Positions 56,123-64,000 of a stretch of DNA of 64,000 bases are shown one piece after another. The notes below the pieces were generated by a model. That model was not told the DNA's origin. It was given only the letters and a program-made list of their open reading frames with translations, and searched no databases. Made by a program: the position numbers and the translations under genes. Origin of the DNA: Rhizobium gallicum bv. gallicum R602sp (GTDB lineage Bacteria > Pseudomonadota > Alphaproteobacteria > Rhizobiales > Rhizobiaceae); contig NZ_CP006877.1 of NCBI RefSeq assembly GCF_000816845.1, positions 997,501 through 1,061,500 of the forward strand, given 5' to 3'. How positions within the stretch are numbered: the first letter of the stretch is position 1; each line of letters starts with the position of its first letter.

Positions 56123-58795
56123 ATGACCAAACTGGTCTATACGTTCGGCAACGGGCAGGCGGAAGGTCGCGCACGGGACCATGACGTTCTGGGCGGTAAG
56201 GGCGCCAATCTGGCCGAGATGTGCAGCCTGGGCCTGCCGGTGCCGCCGGGCTTCACCATCATCGCCGATGCTTGCAGCGCTTATTACGCGCTCGGTAGAC
56301 GGATCGATGCCGGCCTGAAAGATGAAATCCGCCGCGGATTGGAGACGATCGAGAAGGCGACTGGCCGGCAGTTCGGCGCAAAGGACCGGCCGCTGCTCTT
56401 GTCCGTCCGCTCAGGCGCCCGCATTTCCATGCCGGGCATGATGGATACGGTTCTCAATCTCGGCCTCAACGACGAAACCGTGCAGGCGCTGGGACATGAT
56501 GCGGGCGACGCCCGGTTTGCCTGGGATAGCTACCGCCGCTTCATCCAGATGTATGCGGATGTCGTCATGGGCCTCGATCACGAAATTTTTGAGGAGATCC
56601 TGGAAGACCAGAAGGCGCGTCTCGGCCATGAGCTCGAAACCGAGCTGACAGCCAGCGACTGGCAGCAGGTCGTTTCGCTGTATAAGGAGCTGATCGAGGA
56701 GGAACTCGGCGAGGAATTCCCGCAGGATCCCGAAGAGCAGCTCTGGGGTGCCATCGGTGCCGTCTTCGCAAGCTGGATGAGCGCGCGCGCCGTCACCTAT
56801 CGCCAGCTCCACAACATTCCGGGAGGCTGGGGCACGGCCGTCAACGTCCAGGCCATGGTCTTCGGCAATCTCGGCAATGCGTCGGCAACCGGCGTCGCCT
56901 TTACGCGCAACCCCTCGACCGGCGAAAGGTCGCTCTACGGCGAATTCCTTGTCAATGCGCAAGGCGAAGACGTGGTCGCCGGCATCCGCACGCCCCAAAG
57001 CATTACGGAGGAGGGACGCATCAACTCCGGTTCCGACCGTCCGTCGCTTGAAAAGCTGATGCCAGAGGCTTTCGAGGAACTCACCCATATCTGCACCGAG
57101 CTCGAAGCGCACTACCGCGACATGCAGGACATCGAATTCACCATCGAGCGCGGCAAGCTCTGGATGCTGCAGACGCGCTCCGGCAAGCGCTCTACAAAGG
57201 CGGCGATGAAGATCGCCGTCGATATGGTGGATGAAAAGCTGATCACCGAAGAGCAGGCGGTGCTGCGCATCGAGCCTTCAACGCTCGACCAGCTTCTGCA
57301 CCCGACGATCGATCCGCGTGTAGACCGCCAGGTGATAGGCACCGGATTGCCGGCTTCGCCGGGGGCTGCGACCGGCGCGATCGTCTTCACCGCGGAAGAG
57401 GCGGTCGAGGCGGAGGAGGAGGGCCGCAAGGTCATTCTGCTCCGCGTCGAAACGAGCCCGGAGGATATCCATGGCATGCATGCCGCAGAAGGTATCCTCA
57501 CCACGCGCGGCGGTATGACCAGCCACGCGGCGGTGGTCGCCCGCGGCATGGGCGTCCCTTGCGTAGTCGGCGCCGGAACCATGCGCATCGATCTCCGCAA
57601 CGAGCGCCTTATCGGTGTTGGCGTGACACTGAAAAAGGGCGACATCATCACCATCGATGGGTCGGCCGGGCAGGTGCTGCGGGGCGAGGTTCCGATGATC
57701 CAGCCGGAGCTTTCCGGGGATTTTGGCCGCATCATGGGCTGGGCCGACAGGGTTCGCCGCATGACAGTGCGCACCAATGCCGATACCCCCGCCGACGCGC
57801 GCGCTGCGCGTGCCTTCGGCGCGGAAGGTATCGGCCTTTGCCGCACCGAACACATGTTCTTCGAAGGCGAGCGCATCCATGTCATGCGTGAGATGATCCT
57901 TGCCGAAGACGAGAAGGGCAGGCGTGCCGCACTCGACAAGCTGCTGCCAATGCAGCGGTTGGATTTCACCGGCCTCTTCACCGTCATGCACGGCCTGCCG
58001 GTGACGATCCGCTTGCTCGATCCGCCGCTCCACGAATTCCTGCCGAAGACCGAGGAAGAGGTCGTGGATGTCGCGGCTGCCATGGGCATGGAGGCGGCCG
58101 CACTCCGCCAGCGTGTCGATGCGCTGCACGAGTTCAACCCGATGCTCGGCCACCGCGGCTGCCGGCTTGCCATTTCCCATCCCGAGATCGTCGAAATGCA
58201 GGCGCGCGCCATTTTCGAAGCGGCTATTGCCGCCGCGCAGGAAACCGGGGCGGCCGTCGTCCCGGAAATCATGGTGCCGCTAGTCGGCCTTCGTTCGGAA
58301 TTGGATTATGTCAAGGAACGGATCGACGCGGTTGCCGGGGAGGTGATGACCGAGGCTGGCATGAAGATCGATTATCTCGTCGGCACGATGATCGAGTTGC
58401 CGCGGGCAGCCCTGCGCGCGCACAAGATCGCCGAGGCCGCCGAGTTCTTCTCTTTCGGCACCAACGACTTGACGCAGACGACCTTCGGCATTTCGCGCGA
58501 CGATGCCTCCGCCTTCATCCCGACTTACCAGCGCAAGGGGATCATCGAGCACGATCCTTTCATCTCGCTGGATTTCGAGGGCGTCGGCGAGTTGATCAGC
58601 ATCGCTGCAGAACGCGGTAGGCGCACGCGCAACGACATGAAGCTTGGCATCTGCGGCGAGCACGGCGGCGATCCCGCCTCGATCCATTTCTGTGAGACAA
58701 TCGGCCTCGATTATGTCTCCTGTTCGCCGTTTCGCGTGCCGATTGCCCGGCTCGCGGCAGCTCAGGCGGTCATCAGCAACGCTCAGCGGCGATAA
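56123..58795 (+). CDS. ppdK: pyruvate, phosphate dikinase
   Basis: Interconverts pyruvate, ATP and phosphate with PEP, AMP and pyrophosphate, in gluconeogenic carbon flow. The 890-residue protein has the nucleotide-binding N-terminus (LGGKGANLAEMCSLGLPVPPGFTI), the phosphohistidine in GGMTSHAAVVARGMGVPCV (about residue 464), GIGLCRTEHMF, and the C-terminal EIMVPLVG and FFSFGTNDLTQTTFG with GICGEHGGDP. The ATG at 56123 follows a G-rich site; the longer open frame upstream is leader. Confidence 0.95.
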   Translation: MTKLVYTFGNGQAEGRARDHDVLGGKGANLAEMCSLGLPVPPGFTIIADACSAYYALGRRIDAGLKDEIRRGLETIEKATGRQFGAKDRPLLLSVRSGARISMPGMMDTVLNLGLNDETVQALGHDAGDARFAWDSYRRFIQMYADVVMGLDHEIFEEILEDQKARLGHELETELTASDWQQVVSLYKELIEEELGEEFPQDPEEQLWGAIGAVFASWMSARAVTYRQLHNIPGGWGTAVNVQAMVFGNLGNASATGVAFTRNPSTGERSLYGEFLVNAQGEDVVAGIRTPQSITEEGRINSGSDRPSLEKLMPEAFEELTHICTELEAHYRDMQDIEFTIERGKLWMLQTRSGKRSTKAAMKIAVDMVDEKLITEEQAVLRIEPSTLDQLLHPTIDPRVDRQVIGTGLPASPGAATGAIVFTAEEAVEAEEEGRKVILLRVETSPEDIHGMHAAEGILTTRGGMTSHAAVVARGMGVPCVVGAGTMRIDLRNERLIGVGVTLKKGDIITIDGSAGQVLRGEVPMIQPELSGDFGRIMGWADRVRRMTVRTNADTPADARAARAFGAEGIGLCRTEHMFFEGERIHVMREMILAEDEKGRRAALDKLLPMQRLDFTGLFTVMHGLPVTIRLLDPPLHEFLPKTEEEVVDVAAAMGMEAAALRQRVDALHEFNPMLGHRGCRLAISHPEIVEMQARAIFEAAIAAAQETGAAVVPEIMVPLVGLRSELDYVKERIDAVAGEVMTEAGMKIDYLVGTMIELPRAALRAHKIAEAAEFFSFGTNDLTQTTFGISRDDASAFIPTYQRKGIIEHDPFISLDFEGVGELISIAAERGRRTRNDMKLGICGEHGGDPASIHFCETIGLDYVSCSPFRVPIARLAAAQAVISNAQRR

Positions 58796-59052
58796 TAGCG
58801 CGGATAGTAGATCGGCCGGGTGAAGTCGTCGAAGTTTTCATCTGCCTGCGCGCGAAATGCCCGCGCGTCGGCGCGCCTGTCGAGATCAATGCGCTGCAGG
58901 CAGGTGGCAAACGCGTCTGTGCCGCGCCTGAAGCCGTAGCTGAGGCATCGCCGCTCGTCGGCAGCCCGCCGTTCTTCCGGCGTGAGAGTCTGGCAGGCCG
59001 AAAGGCTGATCGCGATGGCGGCGAGGGACAGGGAAAGAGCGGAAAGACGCAT
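58783..59052 (-). CDS. small hypothetical lipoprotein
   Basis: An 89-residue protein with a lipid-modification leader (MRLSALSLSLAAIAISLSAC) and a basic, arginine-rich mature part containing LTPEERRAADERRC, YGFRRGTDAFATCLQRIDLDRRADARAF and a YYPRYYRR end. GGAGA lies 7 bases before the ATG at 59052. It overlaps the ppdK 3' end by 13 bases, tail to tail. The pattern is common in Rhizobiales small lipoproteins of unknown function. Confidence 0.7.
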   Translation of the reverse strand: MRLSALSLSLAAIAISLSACQTLTPEERRAADERRCLSYGFRRGTDAFATCLQRIDLDRRADARAFRAQADENFDDFTRPIYYPRYYRR

Positions 59053-59139
59053 AGCACATTCTCCGATGCATGAACCGGTCGCCAGACAAGAGGCGATTTG
59101 CCGGCTCACGTCAACAAACATCGGAAAACGCGGCTGAGT

Positions 59140-59529
59140 TCAAATTCGTTCCAGCACCTCGATGAAGGCATCGGCGAACTGCACGAGATGTGCGGTCTCC
59201 TGATCCGGCGCCTGCACGCGGATTTCCGAGCCATTGGTATCGAGAACGGCAAGCACGACACGCATTTTGGTGCTCGCCGACGGGATGCGCAGAACGGCGA
59301 TGCGCCGGCAATCCTCGATGAGCCCGGCTGCCGGAAGATCGAACAGGAATTCGCCGTTTGCATTGGCGGCAGCCGCGCGCACGGCCTCGCAGAAGCCCTC
59401 TTCGCCGCCGTCGTAGCCTTCGAGCGAAAGCTCGAGCTCAAGAAGCTCCATCGGCAGGAAGGACTCGGATGGATCGCTTGCGCCAAGCGATGATGCCTGT
59501 GGTCTTTCGGTTGTTTCCGATGAAAGCAT
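59140..59529 (-). CDS. conserved hypothetical protein
   Basis: A 129-residue acidic protein starting MLSSETTERPQ. It contains LELELSLEGYDGGEEGFCEAVRAAAA, a beta-rich CRRIAVLRIPSASTKMRVVLAVLD and a C-terminal helix FADAFIEVLERI. No signal peptide, membrane segment or known motif is seen. AGGAGAAG precedes the ATG at 59529. I do not recognise the family. The 221 bases before it hold a GTGACAT/ATGTTAC imperfect repeat near 59,585 and no gene. Confidence 0.6.
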   Translation of the reverse strand: MLSSETTERPQASSLGASDPSESFLPMELLELELSLEGYDGGEEGFCEAVRAAAANANGEFLFDLPAAGLIEDCRRIAVLRIPSASTKMRVVLAVLDTNGSEIRVQAPDQETAHLVQFADAFIEVLERI

Positions 59530-59750
59530 CACTCTTCTCCTGATCCTTCCCGTTATCGGCAAATGCGCCGGAGCCGTCTTTTTAGTGACATATCAGATGT
59601 TACTTATTAAAGCCACCACCGCCTTTTGGTGGATTGCGGCCCTTGCGCGGAGACAACAGTTTCAATTTAGGCGAATCTTGCCATAAACAAGTGTGGGTGC
59701 TTCTTGCGCCCTCGCAGGCGGTTTGCGCCCGCGAATAATCGGTAAGTTTG

Positions 59751-60656
59751 ATGGCCATCCGCTTTGACCGCCCCGTTTCCAATTCGGCCCGCTTTGCGCG
59801 GCGCTTCGGGGCGTTTGCTTTGGTCCTCTGGGTCGCGGTGCTAGTCGCGCACCGGTTCGGCGGCCTTGCCACGCCCTATCTCGTGCTCCTGCTGCTTGTC
59901 TCCATCGGCTTTGCGCTGCTTGCCGCCATGCTTGCCGCCGTCGGTCTCAGAAGCCTCTGGGCGACTGGAGCCGAAGGCGGCCTCGATGCGTTGAAAGCGT
60001 TGATCTTTGCGATCCTTCCCTTGGGTTTCGGCGGTTTTATCGCTGAGCGCTATTTCACGCGGCCGGCCATCTATGACGTGTCGACGGATGTCGTTTCAGC
60101 GCCAGACTGGCTTTCGTCGCCACATGCCGATCAGATCTGGATGAAACGCAATCCCGACGTGTCGGCGCAGGAGCGCGAACAACAGCTCCTGGCTTATCCC
60201 GAACTGACCGGCCGGCGTTATGAAGGCGCGATCGACCGCGTGCTCGAAGCGGTCAGGAAAGTGGCGAAGCTGGATGGCATCACGATCACCGGAAGTGCCG
60301 GCGAAGGCGAACCGGTCCGCGATCTCGAGGATGCGCCGGCAAGGCCCCAGCCCGATGGCGATGCCGTCGCCGAAGCGCCCGATCAGGTTCCCGTTCCCAC
60401 GCCGAGGCCCTATGAGGACGATGTCGCAAAGCTTATTCGCGACGCAAACGGCGTGACGCTTCAGGGCGAAACCCGCACGCTCATCACCGGCCTGCACTTC
60501 GACGTCGTCATCCGACTGCGCGAAGAGGCCGAAACCACCTTCGTCGACATTCGCGTCGCCTCCCGCTACGGTCAGCACGACCTCGGCCTCAGCGCCGAAA
60601 TCGCCGACCATTATCTCGAAGCCCTCGATATGGAATTGCTGGGCATTGCGGGGTAA
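59751..60656 (+). CDS. DUF1499 family membrane protein
   Basis: A 301-residue protein. The N-terminal third has three to four hydrophobic helices (ALVLWVAVLVAHRFGGLA, PYLVLLLLVSIGFALLAAMLAAVGL, ALIFAILPLGFGGFI). The rest is a soluble domain with a proline-rich insert (QVPVPTPRPYEDD) and C-terminal VVIRLREEAETTFVDIRVASRYGQHDLG, a typical DUF1499 ending. The role is unknown. ATG at 59751 follows TTG; the first of these is less likely. Confidence 0.8.
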   Translation: MAIRFDRPVSNSARFARRFGAFALVLWVAVLVAHRFGGLATPYLVLLLLVSIGFALLAAMLAAVGLRSLWATGAEGGLDALKALIFAILPLGFGGFIAERYFTRPAIYDVSTDVVSAPDWLSSPHADQIWMKRNPDVSAQEREQQLLAYPELTGRRYEGAIDRVLEAVRKVAKLDGITITGSAGEGEPVRDLEDAPARPQPDGDAVAEAPDQVPVPTPRPYEDDVAKLIRDANGVTLQGETRTLITGLHFDVVIRLREEAETTFVDIRVASRYGQHDLGLSAEIADHYLEALDMELLGIAG

Positions 60657-60665
60657 GACGAAGGC

Positions 60666-62365
60666 TCAACCGCCTTCTTCTTCCAGCCATCCGGCATACC
60701 TCACGATCAGCCCGATCAGCGGCCCGCCGACCTCCACATGAAAATGGAATCGGCTTTCGCGCTCCTCCTCGTAGATATCGCCGCCGGGCGCTAGCACCAA
60801 AGGCAGGGGGATGCCGAAAAGGCGCCAGCCGCGAACGACGAAACGCAGCTTGGCGCCATCCGGCACCACAGCCATGAGAATCCGGAAAGGCCCGAAATCC
60901 TCAGCGAGCAGATGCGCATCGCGCCCATGGCCCTTCAATTGTACGCTGCAAAACTCTGCACCGCCGAAATCGCGTGTCCAGAACTCTATTCTGCCTTTGG
61001 TGGTGAAACATACGCGGACCGCAACATCATCTTGCGCTTTCGGAAAGCCCACCACAGCAGCGATGATCGAGGCCACGAAACCGGTCCCGCGCTCCACGCG
61101 TGCACGGCCGGAGAGCCTGTTCCCGCCTTCGGGTGTGTCATGCGTCGCGGCAATTGCACGGGGCAGCTGTTCCCAGGCCGAGCCAGGCAGGCGCCGGTAG
61201 AGAGGCAGGTCCACCTCTCCCGGCCGGACGTGGCGCGTGCCGCTGTGGATGGCGAAACGCTCGAAGCATCTTTCGAACGCTTCAAGAGGAAATTCGCCAG
61301 CCGCCGACCGCGCGCCATCGGCCGGTCGATTGCCATTCGCCAGCTTTCGGATCAGGGCCTCCAGCCCGGTGACAGGGACGAACGGCCCGTCATCGCCTTC
61401 CGCGACCAGATGCCAGCTTGCCTCGAGCGGCTGGCCGGCCCGGTCCGATCCCGAGGCGCGGACGAACATTCCGCCCCTGTGTTCGCCGGAGGCGAGGGGC
61501 TTGCTTGCCCGATGCATCAACGGGGCAAATGGCATTAACGAGGGAAGAAGCTTGAGCCGCACCAGTTGCGCCGTTGCGGCCAGCAGCCGTTGCAAGCTCT
61601 GCGGCTTTGTTGCCGCACCGGTGAACATTGATGACAAGCCTTCGAACCTTTGAGGCAGAAGATCGAGGTCCGGCGCGTCAACCAGTCTGAAACGTCCGCT
61701 TTTGAGCGGGATGCACCCCGGCGGTGCGACCGTCACCCGATGCCATTCGATCAGCCCAAGGCCGGTCGCGGAAATGCCGTTGCGAAGGATCGGCACGGGC
61801 TTTCCGGCATAGCTCGTAATCGCCCGGATGACGTTGGGGCCGATGTCGGCATGCGGCGAGGGCGCGATACCCGATGAAACATGATCGATCCGCGAAAAAT
61901 CCTGTGCCAGACGGTCGAGCGCGGCAAAGGAGAGAGCGGGAAAGCTGCTCAGCCCCGACAGAACGAATACGCCTGCCGTCCGCGCTTCCGCGTCGAGCTC
62001 CGCGATCTGGCGGACGAATTCGCGGCTGTCTGCCAGATCGGCGTAGTCGATGCCGAGAGATATGCAGGCTCTCGGCACGCGATAGGTGTCGCCGCCCATC
62101 GTCTGAAACGGTCCGGAAGCGTCTACGGTCACGGCCGGCGCGACCGCTGACAGCTGCTTGTAAACATCGCCGTTGCGGTCGAACACCACCGGCTCCTTGC
62201 CGGCTTTGCCGCCCAGGCTGGACGCGAAAGCAACCGCCTTGGCAAGCGAACGTCCTCCAATCAGCAGGCAGAAGCGCTCGTCGTCGCAAAGAAGCTGCGA
62301 CAGCTTGGCGCCGAAGGTGCCACATAGCCGCCGATGATGAGAATGCGAAGTGCTGCACCGCTCAC
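60666..62365 (-). CDS. DUF4166 / saccharopine-dehydrogenase-like oxidoreductase, frameshifted
   Basis: About 560 residues of an NAD(P)-dependent oxidoreductase-like protein with a C-terminal DUF4166 part (LYRRLPGSAWEQLPRAI ... FWTRDFGGAEFCSVQL, PDGAKLRFVVRGWRLFGIPLPLVLAPG). The expected Rossmann start LIIGGYGTFGAKLSQLL is split: a GTG at 62365 gives SGAALRILIIGGY, then the frame breaks near 62,320-62,325 and GTFGAKLSQLL continues in another frame. Two extra bases (TG) explain it. It could be a true mutation or a sequencing error. The GTG overlaps the DCC-family gene stop. Confidence 0.72.
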
Positions 62366-62814
62366 GCCAGGAAGCGGCTCCGTTCCTCGGGCGACGGCAC
62401 ATAGCAGGTTGTCCGGCGCCCGGCGATCTTCAGGCGGTTTCTGGCGACGAACTCATAGAGCCGGTCGGCAAACGGGCGCGGCAGGATGTAAAGGATACTG
62501 ACGAGCGACCAGGGAAAGCCGAGCCGGGCAATCATGCGGATCGAACCCTCGGATTTGAAATGCGCGCGGCCGTCTTCGAGCAGGATATTCGTCTCGTAGT
62601 CTCGCTCATCCAGGCCGTAGTGCCGGTAAAGTGCCGTGCCGAGCGGCGATTGCGCGGCAAGGAAGCGGTAACGCCCGGCCTTGTCGTGCTTCAGCGCAAA
62701 CCTTACCCAGCGGGAGCAGAAGACGCATTCGCCGTCGAAGATGATGAGCGGCTTGTCGTCCGGAAAGGCCGGAACAGCGGCATCGCTCCGATAGCTATAG
62801 TCATTCCGTCTCAT
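62362..62814 (-). CDS. DCC family (DUF393) thiol-disulfide oxidoreductase
   Basis: A 150-residue protein with the DCC motif in FDGECVFCSRWVRFAL (CxxC-like) and the later LAAQSPLGTALYRHYGLD and VSILYILPRPFADRLYEFVARNR, matching DUF393. These are predicted thioredoxin-like oxidoreductases. It overlaps the MBL-fold gene start-to-stop by 4 bases and the DUF4166 gene by 4, so it is part of a coupled operon. Confidence 0.85.
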   Translation of the reverse strand: MRRNDYSYRSDAAVPAFPDDKPLIIFDGECVFCSRWVRFALKHDKAGRYRFLAAQSPLGTALYRHYGLDERDYETNILLEDGRAHFKSEGSIRMIARLGFPWSLVSILYILPRPFADRLYEFVARNRLKIAGRRTTCYVPSPEERSRFLA

Positions 62815-63734
62815 CGTTCCTCTCCAGCAGACAGTTGATACGCCCCGAAAAGCGAAGGCGGTCCGTCCGCCTGCACGATGCCGCGTTCCACCAGGTCCTC
62901 GATATGAGCGAAGACGGAGAGTGCCGCCGCGCCGTGCAGCCTGGGGTCTGTGTCGCGGTAGATCACCTTCACCATATCGGGGATCAGCCGGTCGCCTGCC
63001 TTCATCCGCTCCACGACGGCGCGCTCGCGCATGCGCCGGTGCGTCTTCAGCGCCCGCATGAAGGAGACGGGACGTTTCACCGGCCCGCCATGGCCCGGTA
63101 AAAGCAGGTGGTCGCGGCGTGCGATAAGCTTGTCGAGCGAGGCCATGTAATCGGCCATCGAGCCATCCGGTGGCGCAACGATGGAGGTCGCCCAGGCCAT
63201 GACATGGTCGCCGGAAAAGAGGATGCCGGTGCCTTCGAGCGCGAAAGCCGCGTGGTTTGCGGCGTGTCCCGGTGTCAGCACCGCCGTCAGCGCCCAGCCG
63301 TCACCCTTGATGGTCTCGCCGTCGCCAACCGAGATATCCGGCACGAAACGCGTATCGGAGCTTTCGGCAAAGGGATTGACCTCGCCGTCATGGAGCGGCC
63401 TTGCTGCGCGGTGCATACCTTCGCCGACGGTGATGGCGCCTGTCTCTCTCTGCAACTTCGCGGCAAGCGGCGAGTGGTCGCGATGTGTATGGGTGACGAC
63501 TATATGCGTGACCGTCCGGCCCTTGAGCGCCTTAATCAGTGCCTCAAAATGCGCCTCGTTCTCAGGCCCCGGATCGATGACGGCGACGGATGAGGTACCG
63601 ACGATGTAGCTGTTGGTGCCGTGGAAGGTGAAAGGACTCGGATTGTTGGCCGTGATGCGCTGGACCCCCGGCGCAACGTCCACCGCGCGGCCATAGTGAG
63701 GGTCGAAGGCAAGATCGAATGTCGGACTGGGCAT
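62811..63734 (-). CDS. MBL-fold metallo-hydrolase (LACTB2-like)
   Basis: A 307-residue metallo-beta-lactamase-fold protein. The metal motif THTHRDHSPLA (HxHxDH) is clear, then VLTPGHAANHAAFALEGTGILFSGDHVMAW (H and D ligands) and LLLPGHGGPVKRP (H). The C-terminal helical domain resembles LACTB2-type hydrolases, some of which are endoribonucleases. The substrate is unknown. It overlaps the DCC gene by ATGA and follows the cupin gene by 3 bases. Confidence 0.88.
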   Translation of the reverse strand: MPSPTFDLAFDPHYGRAVDVAPGVQRITANNPSPFTFHGTNSYIVGTSSVAVIDPGPENEAHFEALIKALKGRTVTHIVVTHTHRDHSPLAAKLQRETGAITVGEGMHRAARPLHDGEVNPFAESSDTRFVPDISVGDGETIKGDGWALTAVLTPGHAANHAAFALEGTGILFSGDHVMAWATSIVAPPDGSMADYMASLDKLIARRDHLLLPGHGGPVKRPVSFMRALKTHRRMRERAVVERMKAGDRLIPDMVKVIYRDTDPRLHGAAALSVFAHIEDLVERGIVQADGPPSLFGAYQLSAGEER

Positions 63735-63737
63735 GGT

Positions 63738-64000
63738 TTACTTGTATTCTATCTCGATAAAGGTCATCGGCTCGCTACCGGCATTGACGACATTGTGCTC
63801 GCCGCCCGCCTCGCGCCGGTAGGCAGCACCCTTGGCCACATCGACGCGCCGGCTGCCATTCCGATCCTCGAGCAGGAATTTGCAGTCAGTCATAGGCACG
63901 ACGACATAGCCGAGCCCGTGGGTATGCACGCCAGTATCCGCGCCCGGCTCGAAATCCCAGCGCGTGATGCGAACCACGGCATCGTCGAGAAGAAGCGTCG
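63738..64000 (-). CDS. cupin domain protein (5' end beyond window)
   Basis: At least 87 codons of a small cupin. HTHGLGYVVVPM supplies part of the metal-binding first motif, and GGEHNVVNAGSEPMTFIEIEY the second. The frame is open from 63977 to the window edge (TLLLDDAVVRITRW), so the start lies outside; a GTG at 63977 is not needed. It is likely the first gene of the cupin-MBL-DCC-DUF4166 operon. Confidence 0.72.
   Translation of the reverse strand, partial: TLLLDDAVVRITRWDFEPGADTGVHTHGLGYVVVPMTDCKFLLEDRNGSRRVDVAKGAAYRREAGGEHNVVNAGSEPMTFIEIEYK

Noticed and set aside
62366..62402. Upstream start MCRRPRNGAASW for the DUF4166 gene
   Set aside because: It is in the wrong frame for the conserved LIIGGYGTFG motif; the GTG at 62365 overlapping the DCC stop is the natural start.

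Overview
The window is chromosomal DNA of an alphaproteobacterium, most likely a Rhizobium/Agrobacterium-type member of the Rhizobiaceae. This rests on GC-rich coding bias, the aa3 oxidase order coxB-coxA-ctaB-coxF-ctaG-coxC-DUF983-SURF1, CcrM, TldD, IalB-like and RT0821/Lpp0805-like proteins, the thrC-M16 peptidase-rimJ run, and palindromic RIME-type repeats between genes. Most of the window is ordinary core genome. No tRNA, rRNA, CRISPR array, complete transposon or prophage was seen.

Layout. 1-14.2 kb: the 5' end of aroC, a CHASE-type/PAS/PAS/GGDEF/EAL c-di-GMP enzyme, fabI, a DnaJ-type co-chaperone, pdxH, a polysaccharide deacetylase, a D,D-carboxypeptidase with a probable SPOR domain, a MazG-like protein, an acetyltransferase, tldD and an IalB-like protein. 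14.5-21.8 kb: the aa3 cytochrome c oxidase cluster, interrupted by an opposite-strand chloramphenicol-phosphotransferase-like gene. 21.9-25.4 kb: ispH, thrB, rnhA and an endonuclease/exonuclease/phosphatase-family enzyme. 25.5-34.2 kb is the most accessory part: a GntR-controlled amino-acid-type ABC transporter, a TnpB relic with a possible RNA pseudoknot behind it, an NAD-dependent formate dehydrogenase, a Dabb protein, a probably Zur-controlled zinc ABC operon that begins with an unannotated 40-residue membrane protein, and the decayed tail of a short-chain dehydrogenase. 34.2-47.1 kb: a peroxiredoxin, an orphan DsbD N-terminal-domain protein, AlgH, a zinc-ribbon metallopeptidase, a 7TM/PAS/degenerate-GGDEF/EAL protein, rimJ, an M16 peptidase, thrC, a lipoprotein, a HAD phosphatase, and a divergent ArsR / NIPSNAP-ABM module followed by a broken HepT-like gene. 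47.5-58.8 kb: ccrM, a HAD phosphatase, mutY, a DciA-like protein, a broken IS200/IS605 TnpA, a DsbA-like protein, smc, a possible structured RNA, and ppdK. 58.8-64 kb: small Rhizobiales proteins, a DUF1499 protein, and an overlapping cupin / MBL-fold / DCC-family / DUF4166 operon whose last gene carries a frameshift in its nucleotide-binding motif.

How the genes work together. The cox genes encode subunits I-III plus heme O synthesis, copper delivery and assembly factors. The two c-di-GMP proteins point to regulation of the sessile/motile switch. ccrM and smc belong to the cell cycle and chromosome. The zinc operon (ATPase, permease, binding protein) follows a tandem AT-rich inverted repeat typical of Zur control. 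No complete new defence or mobile system is present. The most unusual items are the relics (TnpB plus pseudoknot, TnpA, HepT, SDR tail), the zinc-operon miniprotein, and the RNA structures between smc and ppdK.
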